Origin: Cranoglanis bouderius
Taxonomy: Eukaryota; Chordata; Actinopteri; Siluriformes; Cranoglanididae
Assembly: GCA_023630585.1 (NCBI GenBank)
Contig: CM042552.1
Location: forward strand, 1,443,001-1,507,000
Length of the DNA: 64,000 bases
Direction of reading: 5' to 3'
Below the pieces are notes generated by a model. It was given only the letters and a program-made list of their open reading frames with translations, searched no databases and had not been told where the DNA came from. Positions 18,513 through 26,100 of this stretch are shown here, piece after piece. Numbering within the stretch: the first letter of the stretch is position 1; the number at the start of each line of letters is the position of its first letter. The position numbers and the translations under genes were made by a program.

Positions 18513-21310
18513 CATGAAAAGTCAAACATAAAAAAATATATATATAAAAAAAAAACAGTATAAAATGATAAAACAACCTGCAAATGTACAGGATTTATTA
18601 AAAGAATAAATGAATATAAGTATAAATAAAATATCTTTACAATTATTGTATATTATACAGCAATCAATAATCAAATGAAAACAATTAAAAGCCGTTTGCC
18701 TGTTATGTCATCATATGAGAGAAGGATAGAGGTGGATAGAGAAAAAATAATAAAAATGACAAAAATCGCTTCATGTTATGTGTTATGAGAACTTTTCCTC
18801 TGTAGATTCAGTGGTGCAGTGGCAATAAGCACAGGAGTACAGGAAGGAAAAAAAAGGAAGAGGATACAATCTTCATATTACCAGTGATGTGCTGAGAGCT
18901 GATGGTGCGAGTCAGTGATCTCTTTTTCCAGATCCAAACAGAGAAAACAACCATCAGGCGAAAGAACAGCAGCTCTGTGTAATCTTCACTCACTGAGGAC
19001 ACAAGACATGAAAAATCATGTGCATGGATGTAAATTTATGTTTATATTTGTGTATATTTGTGTGTACAGCTAATATATAGAAACAAATAAGAGTTCAAGG
19101 GTAACGCACAGCATGATGCTTCCACCACCATGCTTCACAGTGAGGATGGTGTTCTCAGGGTGATGCTCATTGTTGGGTTTTTGTCAAATATAGCACATTG
19201 TGCCAAGCCCCAAATGTTCATTTTGGTCTCATGAGACCAGACAACATGTCTTTTTGGCAAACTCCTAACATATGGCTCACCAGTCTTAAATATCGCCCAT
19301 CTGTGTGGAGTGTCCAGACTGTGAACAGCTTAAATTTGAGCAAATTTGTGATACTGACCATAACTCTTTTGTACAAAAGGTCAGACTTTCCATGAGTCTT
19401 ATCCCTTCTATTGAAGCACGTGTTCAGATGACACACTGATGGATTTGATCTAATATGGATCATCAGGTTTTAGACAAACATGTGAGGTCTGTGCCAGCTC
19501 GAGTGCACACTGTCATTAAAGCAAAAAGGGGAAATACCAAATACCAATACACTGAGACCAAATAACCACAACATGTACAAATGAGTAAAGCAAAACTAAT
19601 TTAAAGTGGTTTACACTGATCAGCCATAACATTAAAACCACCTGTCTAACATTGTGTAGGTCCCCTTTGTGCCACCAAAACAGCTCTGACCCATTCAGGC
19701 ATGGACTCCACAAGACCTCTGAAGATGTGCTGTGGTATCTGGCAGACGTTAGCAGCAGATGCCATAAGTTGTGAGGTTGGGTCTCCATGGATCGGAATGC
19801 TCACTCGGATTGAGATCTGGGGAATTTGGAGGCCGAGTCAACACCTTGAACTCTTTGTCATGTTCCTAAAACCATTCCTGAACAATTTTTGCAGTGTGGC
19901 AGGGCGTATTATCCTGCTGAAAGAGGCCGCTGCCTTTAGGGAATATCATTGCTATGAAGGGGTGTACTTGGTCTGTAACAATGTTTAGGCAGGTGGTACA
20001 GGTTAAAGCAACATCCACATGAATGCCAGGATCCACGGTTTCCCAGCAGAACATTGCCCAGAGCATCACACTGCCTCCGCCAGCTCACCTTCTTCACATA
20101 GTGCATCCTGGTGCCATCTCTTCTCCAGGTAAGCAACGCACACGCACCGGCCATCCATATGATGTAAAAGAAAATTAATTCATCAGACCAGGCCACCTTC
20201 TTCCATTGCTCCATGGTCCAGTTCTGATAGTCATGTGCCCATTGTAGGCACTTTTGGTGGTGGACAGGGGTCAGCATGGGCACTCTGACCGGTCTACAGC
20301 TACGATGCACTGTGTGTTCTGACACCTTTCTTTCATAGCCAGCATGAACGTTTTCAGCAATTTGTGCTACAGAAGATCTTCTAGGATCGGACCAGATGGG
20401 CTAGCCTTCACTCCCCACACGCATCAATGAGCCTCGGGAGCCCATCACCCTGAGATATTTAGAAATATACAGTACTGTGCAAAAGTTTTAGGCACCTTAT
20501 TTATTTTAGTACAAACTTTGTTATAGATTTTTTATTTGATGACGTCTACATGATCAAGTCAGTACAAAAAACATTTCAGATTCCCAAACATTAGTTTTCT
20601 AGCACAAAATTAAATGTTACAGAAAAATGTTTGTATGTCATTAAAGAAAGCAGCGTATTACATAAGAGACACTTTTCAGACAGTAAACACAATGAAGGCT
20701 GCTGGGTTTCGCTGCAGAAATAAGAAGCGAGTGCGAAAGTCAAAGTGTCCAGAAGAACTGATGCTCAATAAAACTTACCAGCTCATTTCCTTATAAAACT
20801 GCACACATCGTACCGGAGACTACTATTTATATTTTTATTTTATTTTATTTTTTGTCACAACAAATACTGACTTTGTTTCATTTACTACTGTTTACTTCTC
20901 TTTACGGTATTTTTTTTTTTTTAAACGTAGAAACATTTAATTTCATTATTTTAAAGGCATCTTTGCTCTACAGCATTTCTTTGCATGTGTCTAAAACCGA
21001 AACTTTCTCGTCTTCATCTGTAAAGCTGATCGTGCAAATACAAGTGCAACATTCACCTGCGTTTATAAAGAAATAAATCTATATATAACACACTTTCTTT
21101 TAGTCACATCTGTACAAAACCACAAGAGGAAGTGCTAACAGCTGCATCTGAACATTTCTGAGCTCTTACAGGCCTACAGTATCATTTTAATAAACTTCTG
21201 CCTGTCCTGTAAAAACAATTCTCCTATGTTTACATAAGAGAAAATATGTCTTCTTCTCTTAGGTAAACTGTTTCTGTACAGTTTCTCTTTTACTCACCGT
21301 TTGGAAACAT
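7682..21310 (-). CDS. NLR copy 1: FISNA-NACHT-LRR-B30.2 receptor, 11 coding exons
   Basis: Predicted intracellular NOD-like receptor of the fish-expanded NLRC3-like class, 1133 residues. Exons, 5' to 3' on the minus strand: 21298-21310, 18882-18992, 18315-18470, 17434-17469, 12210-14013, 11864-12037, 9686-9859, 9396-9557, 9142-9318, 8794-8840, 7682-8229. Every junction keeps phase and the coding length is 3402 bases. Domains: residues 1-41 hydrophobic N terminus, 42-93 Ser-rich exon, 106-706 FISNA-NACHT and helical region, 707-935 four LRR exons, 936-951 linker ending in KKY, 952-1133 PRY-SPRY. All introns use GT-AG except the intron after exon 9686-9859, which starts with GC. Introns contain five or more Tc1 elements or relics. 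The known family role is sensing or regulating immune signalling; the ligand is unknown. The start exon was chosen because it is the only upstream exon found in phase and it is conserved in copy 2. Confidence 0.85.
8794..8840 (-). CDS. NLR copy 1 linker exon between LRRs and B30.2
   Basis: A 47-base exon reading MEPKSERFIKAGVKK plus a split Tyr codon. It matches the short exon that links LRRs to PRY-SPRY in fish NLRs (W-x-KPGL-x-KYACELT type junction). Acceptor CTGTAG, donor AGT/GTAAGT. The paralogous exon is 23656-23702. Confidence 0.82.
8935..9100 (+). mobile_element. Tc1-family terminal fragment
   Basis: The segment TTCACTATATGGCCAAAAGTATGTGGACACC is the characteristic end of a widespread fish Tc1-like family. 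Only one end is present and no transposase is seen. It is in the intron before the linker exon of NLR copy 1 and is absent at the matching place in copy 2, so it probably arrived after the duplication. Confidence 0.6.
9142..12037 (-). CDS. NLR copy 1 LRR exons (four)
   Basis: Four in-phase LRR exons: 11864-12037 (174 bases), 9686-9859 (174), 9396-9557 (162) and 9142-9318 (177). Each starts with a split codon then L-x-x-C and contains the LRELDLSNNDLQDSG-type ribonuclease-inhibitor LRR core. All introns between them are phase 2, the usual arrangement that lets LRR exons be added or lost without frameshift. The third exon is four residues short of the usual unit. A full Tc1 element (9887-11476) separates the first two. 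The exon at 9686 is followed by a GC donor (AG/GCAAGG). Confidence 0.88.
9887..11476 (+). mobile_element. Full-length Tc1-like transposon with a frameshifted transposase
   Basis: Flanked by TA (9885-9886 and 11477-11478) with long terminal inverted repeats of roughly 200 bases. Both ends carry the same ATATGAGCAAAGAAGGCTGTG-type sequence, in inverse order. The transposase starts MGKTKEYSCDLLQKVVELH at 10262, with HTH domains, WSDET (catalytic Asp) and QQDNDPKHTS (second Asp). The frame hits a stop at 11065 where CCCATAGAC suggests a one-base loss before the NPxxNLW acidic box, which is still readable in the next frame (GACAACCTGTGGAG). Copy 2 of the NLR lacks the element, giving an empty site. 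Confidence 0.93.
10262..11254 (+). pseudogene. Tc1 transposase with late frameshift
   Basis: Cut-and-paste transposase of the IS630-Tc1-mariner superfamily. It is open from 10262 to the stop at 11063-11065, after ...APDMNP. The next frame then continues through the third acidic-residue box to a stop near 11254. Asp boxes one (WSDETI) and two (QQDNDPKH) are intact. A single-base deletion at about 11060 is the simplest explanation, so the protein would lack its C-terminal 60 or so residues and is unlikely to be active. Confidence 0.88.
12210..14013 (-). CDS. NLR copy 1 FISNA-NACHT exon
   Basis: An uninterrupted 1804-base exon (residues about 106-706) begins at acceptor CCATACAG with DLSTELLQKFLASHKANMKK and ends at donor AG/GTGAGT. 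The first roughly 70 residues fit the FISNA domain that precedes NACHT in fish NLRs. Walker A is GIAGIGKT at about residues 205-212 and Walker B is LAFVLDGLDESR at about 277-288. A winged-helix-type region follows, with FIHLSIQEFLAALHVF near its end. The ATG at 14026 lies in the intron and is not the real start. The exon is almost identical to 28099-29902 except in its last third. Confidence 0.95.
14056..15624 (+). mobile_element. Tc1-like transposon with broken transposase
   Basis: TA at 14054-14055 and long inverted repeats: the left end CAGTGGGTGTAGAAAAGAAT is mirrored near 15610, and CATGTTGGTGTTATATCTTT occurs on both sides. Transposase pieces are 14419-14925 and 14951-15394. They carry GRHSKLDERARMKL, LKQLQEFMTKSG, YDNDPKHTA and the acidic box SPDLNPIENLW. 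A deletion near 14880 removes the middle of the catalytic domain. The right end retains a short CTAACCCTAACCCTG stretch not present in the left arm. It is in the intron before the FISNA exon of NLR copy 1 and absent from copy 2. Confidence 0.9.
15627..17134 (-). mobile_element. Apparently intact Tc1-like transposon
   Basis: A 1508-base element flanked by TA (15625-15626, shared with the neighbouring element, and 17135-17136), with near-identical inverted repeats of about 200 bases beginning CAGGTGCATCTCAATAAATT. It encodes an unbroken 321-residue transposase. Such arm similarity with an open frame suggests recent activity. Its terminal sequence is shared by the 136-base MITE at 32570-32705. 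Confidence 0.95.
15906..16871 (-). CDS. Tc1-like transposase, full length and uninterrupted
   Basis: 321 residues, starting MVSQFGSLGKPQTFIAKKAG. It has a helix-turn-helix region (GCSQSAVSKHVNRKL), then the DDE catalytic domain: ILFSDGSKF (first Asp kept; the following residue is Gly where Glu is common), FIFQQDLAPAHTA (second Asp) and SPHLNPIENLWG (third acidic residue). The C terminus is KAKGAPTKY. It excises and inserts its element at TA. The length is slightly below the usual 340 or so, so the true start may lie upstream or the N-terminal paired-like domain may be short. Activity is not established. Confidence 0.93.
   Translation of the reverse strand: MVSQFGSLGKPQTFIAKKAGCSQSAVSKHVNRKLSGRKNCVRKRCTTNRENRSLMRIVKQNRFKNLSELHKEWTEAGVKASRATTHRRAKEFGYSCRIPLVKPLLNHRQRQRRLTWAKEKKNWTVDQWSNILFSDGSKFCISFGNQVPRVWRKGGEAHSPSCLKSSVQFPQSVMIWGAMSSAGVGPLCFLKTKVTASIYQEILEHFMLPSADQHFEDADFIFQQDLAPAHTAKSTKSWLNDHGVGVLDWPANSPHLNPIENLWGIVKRKMRNKRPKNADELKATVKETWASIPPQQCHKLITSMPRRIEAAIKAKGAPTKY
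17135..17166. repeat. (TA)n microsatellite
   Basis: A pure TA run directly abutting the right end of the Tc1 element. The element has therefore landed at the edge of a TA tract. Confidence 0.9.
17434..17469 (-). CDS. NLR copy 1 exon 4 (36 bases)
   Basis: Exon between acceptor CCACAG and donor GGTAAAT, reading ALRTETEKKNL with split codons at both ends. It is strongly charged and joins the FISNA exon through a split Asp codon. Copy 2 has the same length and position (30300-30335). Confidence 0.7.
18315..18470 (-). CDS. NLR copy 1 exon 3: Ser/Pro-rich linker with NGS motif
   Basis: A 156-base exon starting DTAPAQSPASSSPGFSVVV and containing a GSIVNLPALINSTFSDHVAL segment; the donor is ACTC/GTATGT. 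This short beta-like exon is retained in copy 2 with one codon less (153 bases). The acceptor lies directly next to a TTA microsatellite that serves as the pyrimidine-rich tract. Its function is unknown. Confidence 0.75.
18478..18510. repeat. (AAT)n microsatellite next to a splice acceptor
   Basis: Eleven or so AAT units on the plus strand. Read on the minus strand they form the (ATT)n tract immediately before the TATAG acceptor of NLR copy 1 exon 3. Confidence 0.9.
18882..18992 (-). CDS. NLR copy 1 exon 2: hydrophobic N-terminal segment
   Basis: The acceptor TCCTCAG opens a 111-base exon reading ...EDYTELLFFRLMVVFSVWIW then KKR and a Ser/Thr-rich end; the donor is ACTG/GTAAT. After the start exon this gives a 41-residue N terminus with about 15 mostly apolar residues (one Arg inside) followed by basic residues. 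It could be a weak signal-anchor, a membrane-binding helix or simply a structured N-terminal peptide. I do not recognise it as a death-fold domain. Copy 2 keeps the exon length and phase, with substitutions such as VWIW to VCIC. Confidence 0.65.
19090..19500 (-). mobile_element. Tc1 transposase relic
   Basis: The complement reads TVKHGGGSIM-type residues at 19115-19140 and a SDET-like box around 19225, in broken frames. These are hallmarks of a decayed Tc1 catalytic domain. A matching relic lies at 31365-31545 upstream of the same exon in NLR copy 2, so the insertion predates the duplication. Confidence 0.7.
19610..20460 (-). mobile_element. Decayed Tc1-like element
   Basis: The left end has CACTGATCAGCCATAACATT, a familiar fish Tc1 terminus. 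Minus-strand fragments at 19936-20325 (WTMEQWKKVAWSDE) and 19866-20069 (FQQDNTPCHTAK) carry two catalytic Asp boxes in different frames. A shorter copy of the same element is at 31945-32310 in NLR copy 2, indicating an ancestral insertion. Confidence 0.78.
20468..20800 (+). mobile_element. Left end of a further Tc1-like element
   Basis: Begins ACAGTACTGTGCAAAAGTTT, a recognised Tc1-family terminus, and continues for about 300 bases. No right end or transposase is seen. It lies in NLR copy 1 intron 1. Confidence 0.55.
21298..21310 (-). CDS. NLR copy 1 start exon (13 bases, MFPN)
   Basis: ATG TTT CCA AAC G is followed by the donor GTGAGT. The leftover G joins TG of the exon at 18992 to make Val. 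The same 13 bases and donor occur at 32884-32896 in copy 2. Such a short start exon would be missed by an ORF scan. Confidence 0.7.
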
Positions 21311-21466
21311 CCCGCCTTTAATCTTTTACATACAAAAATATAGTTTTACAAAAAAAGTCCTGTAGCCTGTGTATGAGTAGCCTGTCATGGAGGTTAAAGA
21401 ACAGCATCCGAATAAACAGCTTTTCAATTTCACTTTAGCGCAAAAGTAATAAATAACTGTACTACT

Positions 21467-21475
21467 CACTTCCTC
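21467..21475 (-). promoter_or_regulatory. ETS/PU.1-like site upstream of NLR copy 1
   Basis: The minus strand reads GAGGAAGTG, matching the PU.1-type ETS core, about 160 bases upstream of the start codon. The same nonamer is conserved in the copy 2 flank at 33047-33055. Binding is inferred from the motif only. Confidence 0.4.
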
Positions 21476-21589
21476 AAAAAGACCTACTTTAACTACAGGA
21501 GCCATCGTGAAGAGTTCTTGCTATGTGGAGAGCCAATGGGGTCAACACACCTGCAACCGTTAAGATGACATGGAAAGCCACCGCTGACA

Positions 21590-22480
21590 ATATACTATTA
21601 TTTAGTGTTATTGTTGATATCAGTGATTCTCAACTAGTTTTGCTTCAGGACCCAAATTTTAAACTGGACATCAAGTCACTACCCAACACTACACTAAAGC
21701 TGTTCATCATATGGAAGTAAATGAAGAAATGTGTATTAAAGTTGCATATGAATGTTATTAATACTACTAATAATTATCCATCGCAAAGGCCTAATAAAGT
21801 TGGAAAATAATGCTTTACCACCTGAGAGAACAGGAAATAAAACAACTTACATATTGTGTTGTTAACAGAAAATATCCGTTTATTAAGTGCAATGCATATA
21901 CTTGAGTGCAAAATGAATTATTCATGACATTAATATGAAAATGGGCCATTTTATAATTGCATAAACAAAATCCTGAGTAAGTGCAATTTACCTAGCCTAA
22001 CAAATTAAAATCTATCTATCTATATAGAATTTGCTTTATTGTCATATTTTCTGTGGTTTTCTGTTTTATCATTTGCATAGCAGTACTCAACCCAGTAATA
22101 AAAGGTCCCCAACCCACTTTTGGGTGGCTAGCCACCAGTTGAAAAGTATCTCAGAACATGCAAAAAACTGGACCTTGAGGTAGATGAGCTTCAACAACAG
22201 AAGACCACATATTCATATTCTGTCATCCAAGGACAGGAAACTGAGGTAACACTGGGCACAGGATCACCAAAACAGGGTTGTTGATGATAGGAAAAACATC
22301 GCCTGGTCTTCTCCCAATCCTCAGCTCTCCAGTTTTGATGAGTGTGTTTTGTTTTTTAATGTTTTTTTAATGTACCAGATTGACAGATCAAACCTTTTTT
22401 CAGTTTTCTACAATTGATGTGAAACCGATAAAGCTGCACTGCTATCATAATATTACAACTCTTTTAAAAATGGTATAAAT
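21590..22480. other. Intergenic stretch between the two NLR copies
   Basis: This is AT-rich and has no supported gene. Similarity between the two duplicated blocks fades at about 21590 on the upstream side of copy 1 and resumes near 22480 at the 3' end of copy 2. It is probably unique spacer plus old repeats. Confidence 0.5.
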
Positions 22481-22598
22481 GTTCGACCAAACTGACTTTG
22501 ATTTATTGAGAGCACTGATTCCAGACTTTTATAAAAGATCACATATACATAAAAGTATAACATTTAATTTTTTATTATTCACTCCTTTATTTGGCCAT

Positions 22599-23149
22599 TT
22601 AATCCAGCTGGCACAAAGTCAGAGAGCCGCTTTCCATGCTGAACCCAGGATGCACCGGCTCCTTAAACATCGTGCAGAATGTATGTATGTGTGTAAGTGT
22701 GTGTGTATCTGGTGAGACGCTATAAAAGGACAGTCTTCCAGCAGGCCAGTCCAGATACACACCTATCCTGTTCGACTTTGGCATTTCTATTGTTTTGTCC
22801 TCTGAATTGTGCCTGGCAATGTAGTATTTGCTGGTTACACACCAGAGCACCCAGGAGATCGAGTTTGACCCAAGCTTCATGCGAGCGTTCGACAGGAGCA
22901 GGTGTTCCCCTTTCCTCTCAATATCAGGATACGCGATGCCAATTATGGGTGATGAGCCTTCCAACCAGACTTCCCAGTAACAGCGTTGACTCAGACTCTC
23001 GTTACACAGAACCTGGCGAACCAGCTGGAATCTTTCCGGGTGATCTGGGTACTGCTGCTCTTGGATTGTGTATGAGACCTTCCTGTTCGACTCAGACAGA
23101 CACAGATGTGTATGGGCCGTATTTGGGTTGAACGTGAGCTCACAGGCAT
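22599..23149 (-). CDS. NLR copy 2 linker-joined PRY-SPRY (B30.2) exon
   Basis: A 551-base terminal exon that joins exon 23656-23702 (MDPKSEKFIKAGIKK) through a split Tyr codon. PRY reads ACELTFNPNTAHTHLCLSES. SPRY keeps CYWEVWLEG, ISWVLWCVT and IGVYLDWPAGRLSFYSVS. Although no ATG occurs in the first 185 bases, the frame is open from the CTGCAG acceptor at 23150. Confidence 0.92.
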
Positions 23150-26100
23150 CTGCAGTAACAGAAAAATGTTTATTTATCTCATAATAGAATCATGGTTTAG
23201 CAGATACAGCCCAGCATTAGTATTAATCTAATTGTAATTAGCCATTTTAATTACAGACAAGAGATTTTTCTGGATCAGCAATACATATTAATAGGACAGA
23301 AATAAGGGAGGGTATCTTATACACCGGAGCAAATTATTATGATATTACACTTATGATTAACGATTGATTAATCGTTTATAACAGCAGCTCTGACAGTAGT
23401 ACAGCTGCAAATCACAGGTTTATATTAATGCACTCGTTCTAATACGTTATAGTTTCCATAGTAACAGCTCATTCACAGGGACTTTTACGGCAAACGTAAA
23501 TGGACACAATGTAATAATGTAATAAACTCCAAATACTGTAGTAACAGTAACCCCGCTCTACCCCCCCACCATGTCTCTTAGCATTTTACTATAACAGCAC
23601 CACACAGTGAAGGAGCAAAAGAAGAAAACATAAAGAGACAGGCAGGGGAACGTACACTTTTTGATCCCTGCTTTGATGAACTTTTCACTTTTTGGATCCA
23701 TCCTACAGAAAGAAAGCAGCATTTTAGAGTTAGATAACAGACAAAGAAAATCCTGATCAAAGAATCTCATTTGTTTCATCAGTTGAATCAATTATTTGTA
23801 ATAGACTTATAGCAGTTTATTATAATTTATGTGCATCAACAACACATCTGCTGTAAAGAGCCCTGGGTGTCGTTTTTTCATCAGTATGCTCTGTGTATGG
23901 CCTGAAAATACACAAAGCATCTAAAATCTTACTTGAGTGTCTCCAGTTTGCAGTTTGGATTATTCAGTAGACCAGAGAGCAGCTTTTCTCCTTCATCTCC
24001 TGGATTATTGTAGCTCAGATCGAGATCTCTCAGGACTGATGAGGAGTTTGAACTCAGAGCAGTAGCCAGTAAAGAAAATCCTTCTTCTGTCACTAAACAA
24101 CCGGACAACCTAAAAAAAAGGAAGAAATGAAAGCAACATCCTGACCAGCACAGTTTATCTGTAGAGTATCATTTGAAAACTAACCTCAGTATCTGTAGTT
24201 TGCACTGTTCATTGTAGAGTCCTTCAGAAATGAGCTTCACTCCTGAATCCTGCAAGTCATTGTTGCTCAGGTCCAACTCTCTTAAAGTGTTGAGTACGGA
24301 GGAGAGAAACGAGCAGCTCTTCTCTGTGAGGTTACACCAGCTCAGCCTGGATTTACAGTAGAACACAGCCAAAAACAAAGATTTCATCATTTATAATAAC
24401 GTACGAAACTCTGTATGTGGTTGTAATAAAGCAGGTCCCAAAAAGATCAAGTTAAGTGGTTTCTATTCATCCAAGATGGTGCTTGTGAGGTTGGCTGCCG
24501 TCACGGCTGCTCCGACCACGCTTTGTTTTGTTTTTTTGCATTTTCTCTTACTTTAAACTCTGTTTTTACCACTGCTAACCACCACGCCATCCAGCTGACC
24601 AAGTTCCTCTCAGTTTACCGCATTGACAGACAATGGAGTTGGGGAAGTGAAGGAGAGGTGGAGTGCGTCTGATGGTAAACAGCAGCTGGTACAACAGTGT
24701 GATATCACCCTTTCTACCTTCCTCAGGAATTTACCTCGGTCATAGCCAGTTTATATACCACCTCAGGCAGACATGAGACACTGCCTTATGTGAACTATAT
24801 GAGCCTCTCACTCAACACCAGACTCATCACCCGGACACTGCATTCATTGTGGTACGGGACTTTAACAGTGCCAGCCTTAAACGTGCAGTGCCAAACTTCC
24901 ACCAAGATATTGCTTGCCCCACTAAGGATGAAAAGATACTGGACCATTTCTATGCTCTGTTCAAACACAGTTACAAGACATCACTGAGAAATCGGACCAT
25001 GCCGCTATCTTCCTCATGCCAAGATACAAACAAAGACTGAAACAGGAACCTCCAGTTCAGAGGGAGGTCACTCGCTGGACGCTTTGCAGGACGCTTTAGA
25101 TGACGCAGACTGGGCCATGTTCAGGTGCAGCTATGATGACATCAACATGGTTACGAAAGCAGTTGTGGGATTTATTGGGAAACTGGTGGATGATAGGATG
25201 ATACAGTCCACAAAACCATCATCATAACATTTCCCAACCAGAAACCGTCTCAGAGCATTCAGGAGAGTGAACACCAGGAAGAGATTAAACACCTGGGGAA
25301 CTGGTGGCAGGAGTACAACCTCCTCCTGAACATCAGCAAAACAAAGGAGTTGATTGTAGACTTCAGCACAAAGCAGGAGAGGAGCTACACTCCTTAAGAT
25401 AAACAAGACCCCAGTGGAGAAAGTGGACAGTTTCTGATACCTTACAATACTTTGGCGTTCACATCACGCATGGTTAACACCCTGGTAAAGAAGGCCCGTC
25501 AGTGTCTTTACCACCTTAGATGGTTAAGAGACTTTAAACTGCCCTCTACAGTGCTAAGGAACTTTTAAACCTGCACCATCGAGAGCATCCTGATGGCAAG
25601 CATCCCAGCTTGGTTTGGGAACAGAACCAAGCAGGATAGGCAGGCTCTCCAGAGGGTGGTGCGATCAGCTGAGTGCACCATCTGCACTAAGCTCCCTGAC
25701 CTGCAGTCTATCTACAGCAAGCGGTGCTGGCCCAAGACCAGGAAGATACTGAAGGATCCTCAGCAAACAATGGACTCTTCTTTCTCTTGCGGTCAGGCAA
25801 GAGCTTCCGCTCCATGAGGGTCAACACAGAGAGAATCTTCTTTCCACAGGACATTTGGGCCCTCAACCAGGACAACACGTACAGTGGTGCTTGAGAGTTG
25901 TGAACCCTTTAAAATTTTCTATCATTCTGCATAAATATGACTCAACACATCATCAGATTTTCACACAAGTCCTAAAAGTAGATAAAGAGAACCCAATTAA
26001 ACAAATGTAACAAAAATATTATACTTGTTCATTTATTCATTGAGGAAAATAATCCAATATTACACTCACACCTGATTGTCATCCCATTGACAGAAAACAC

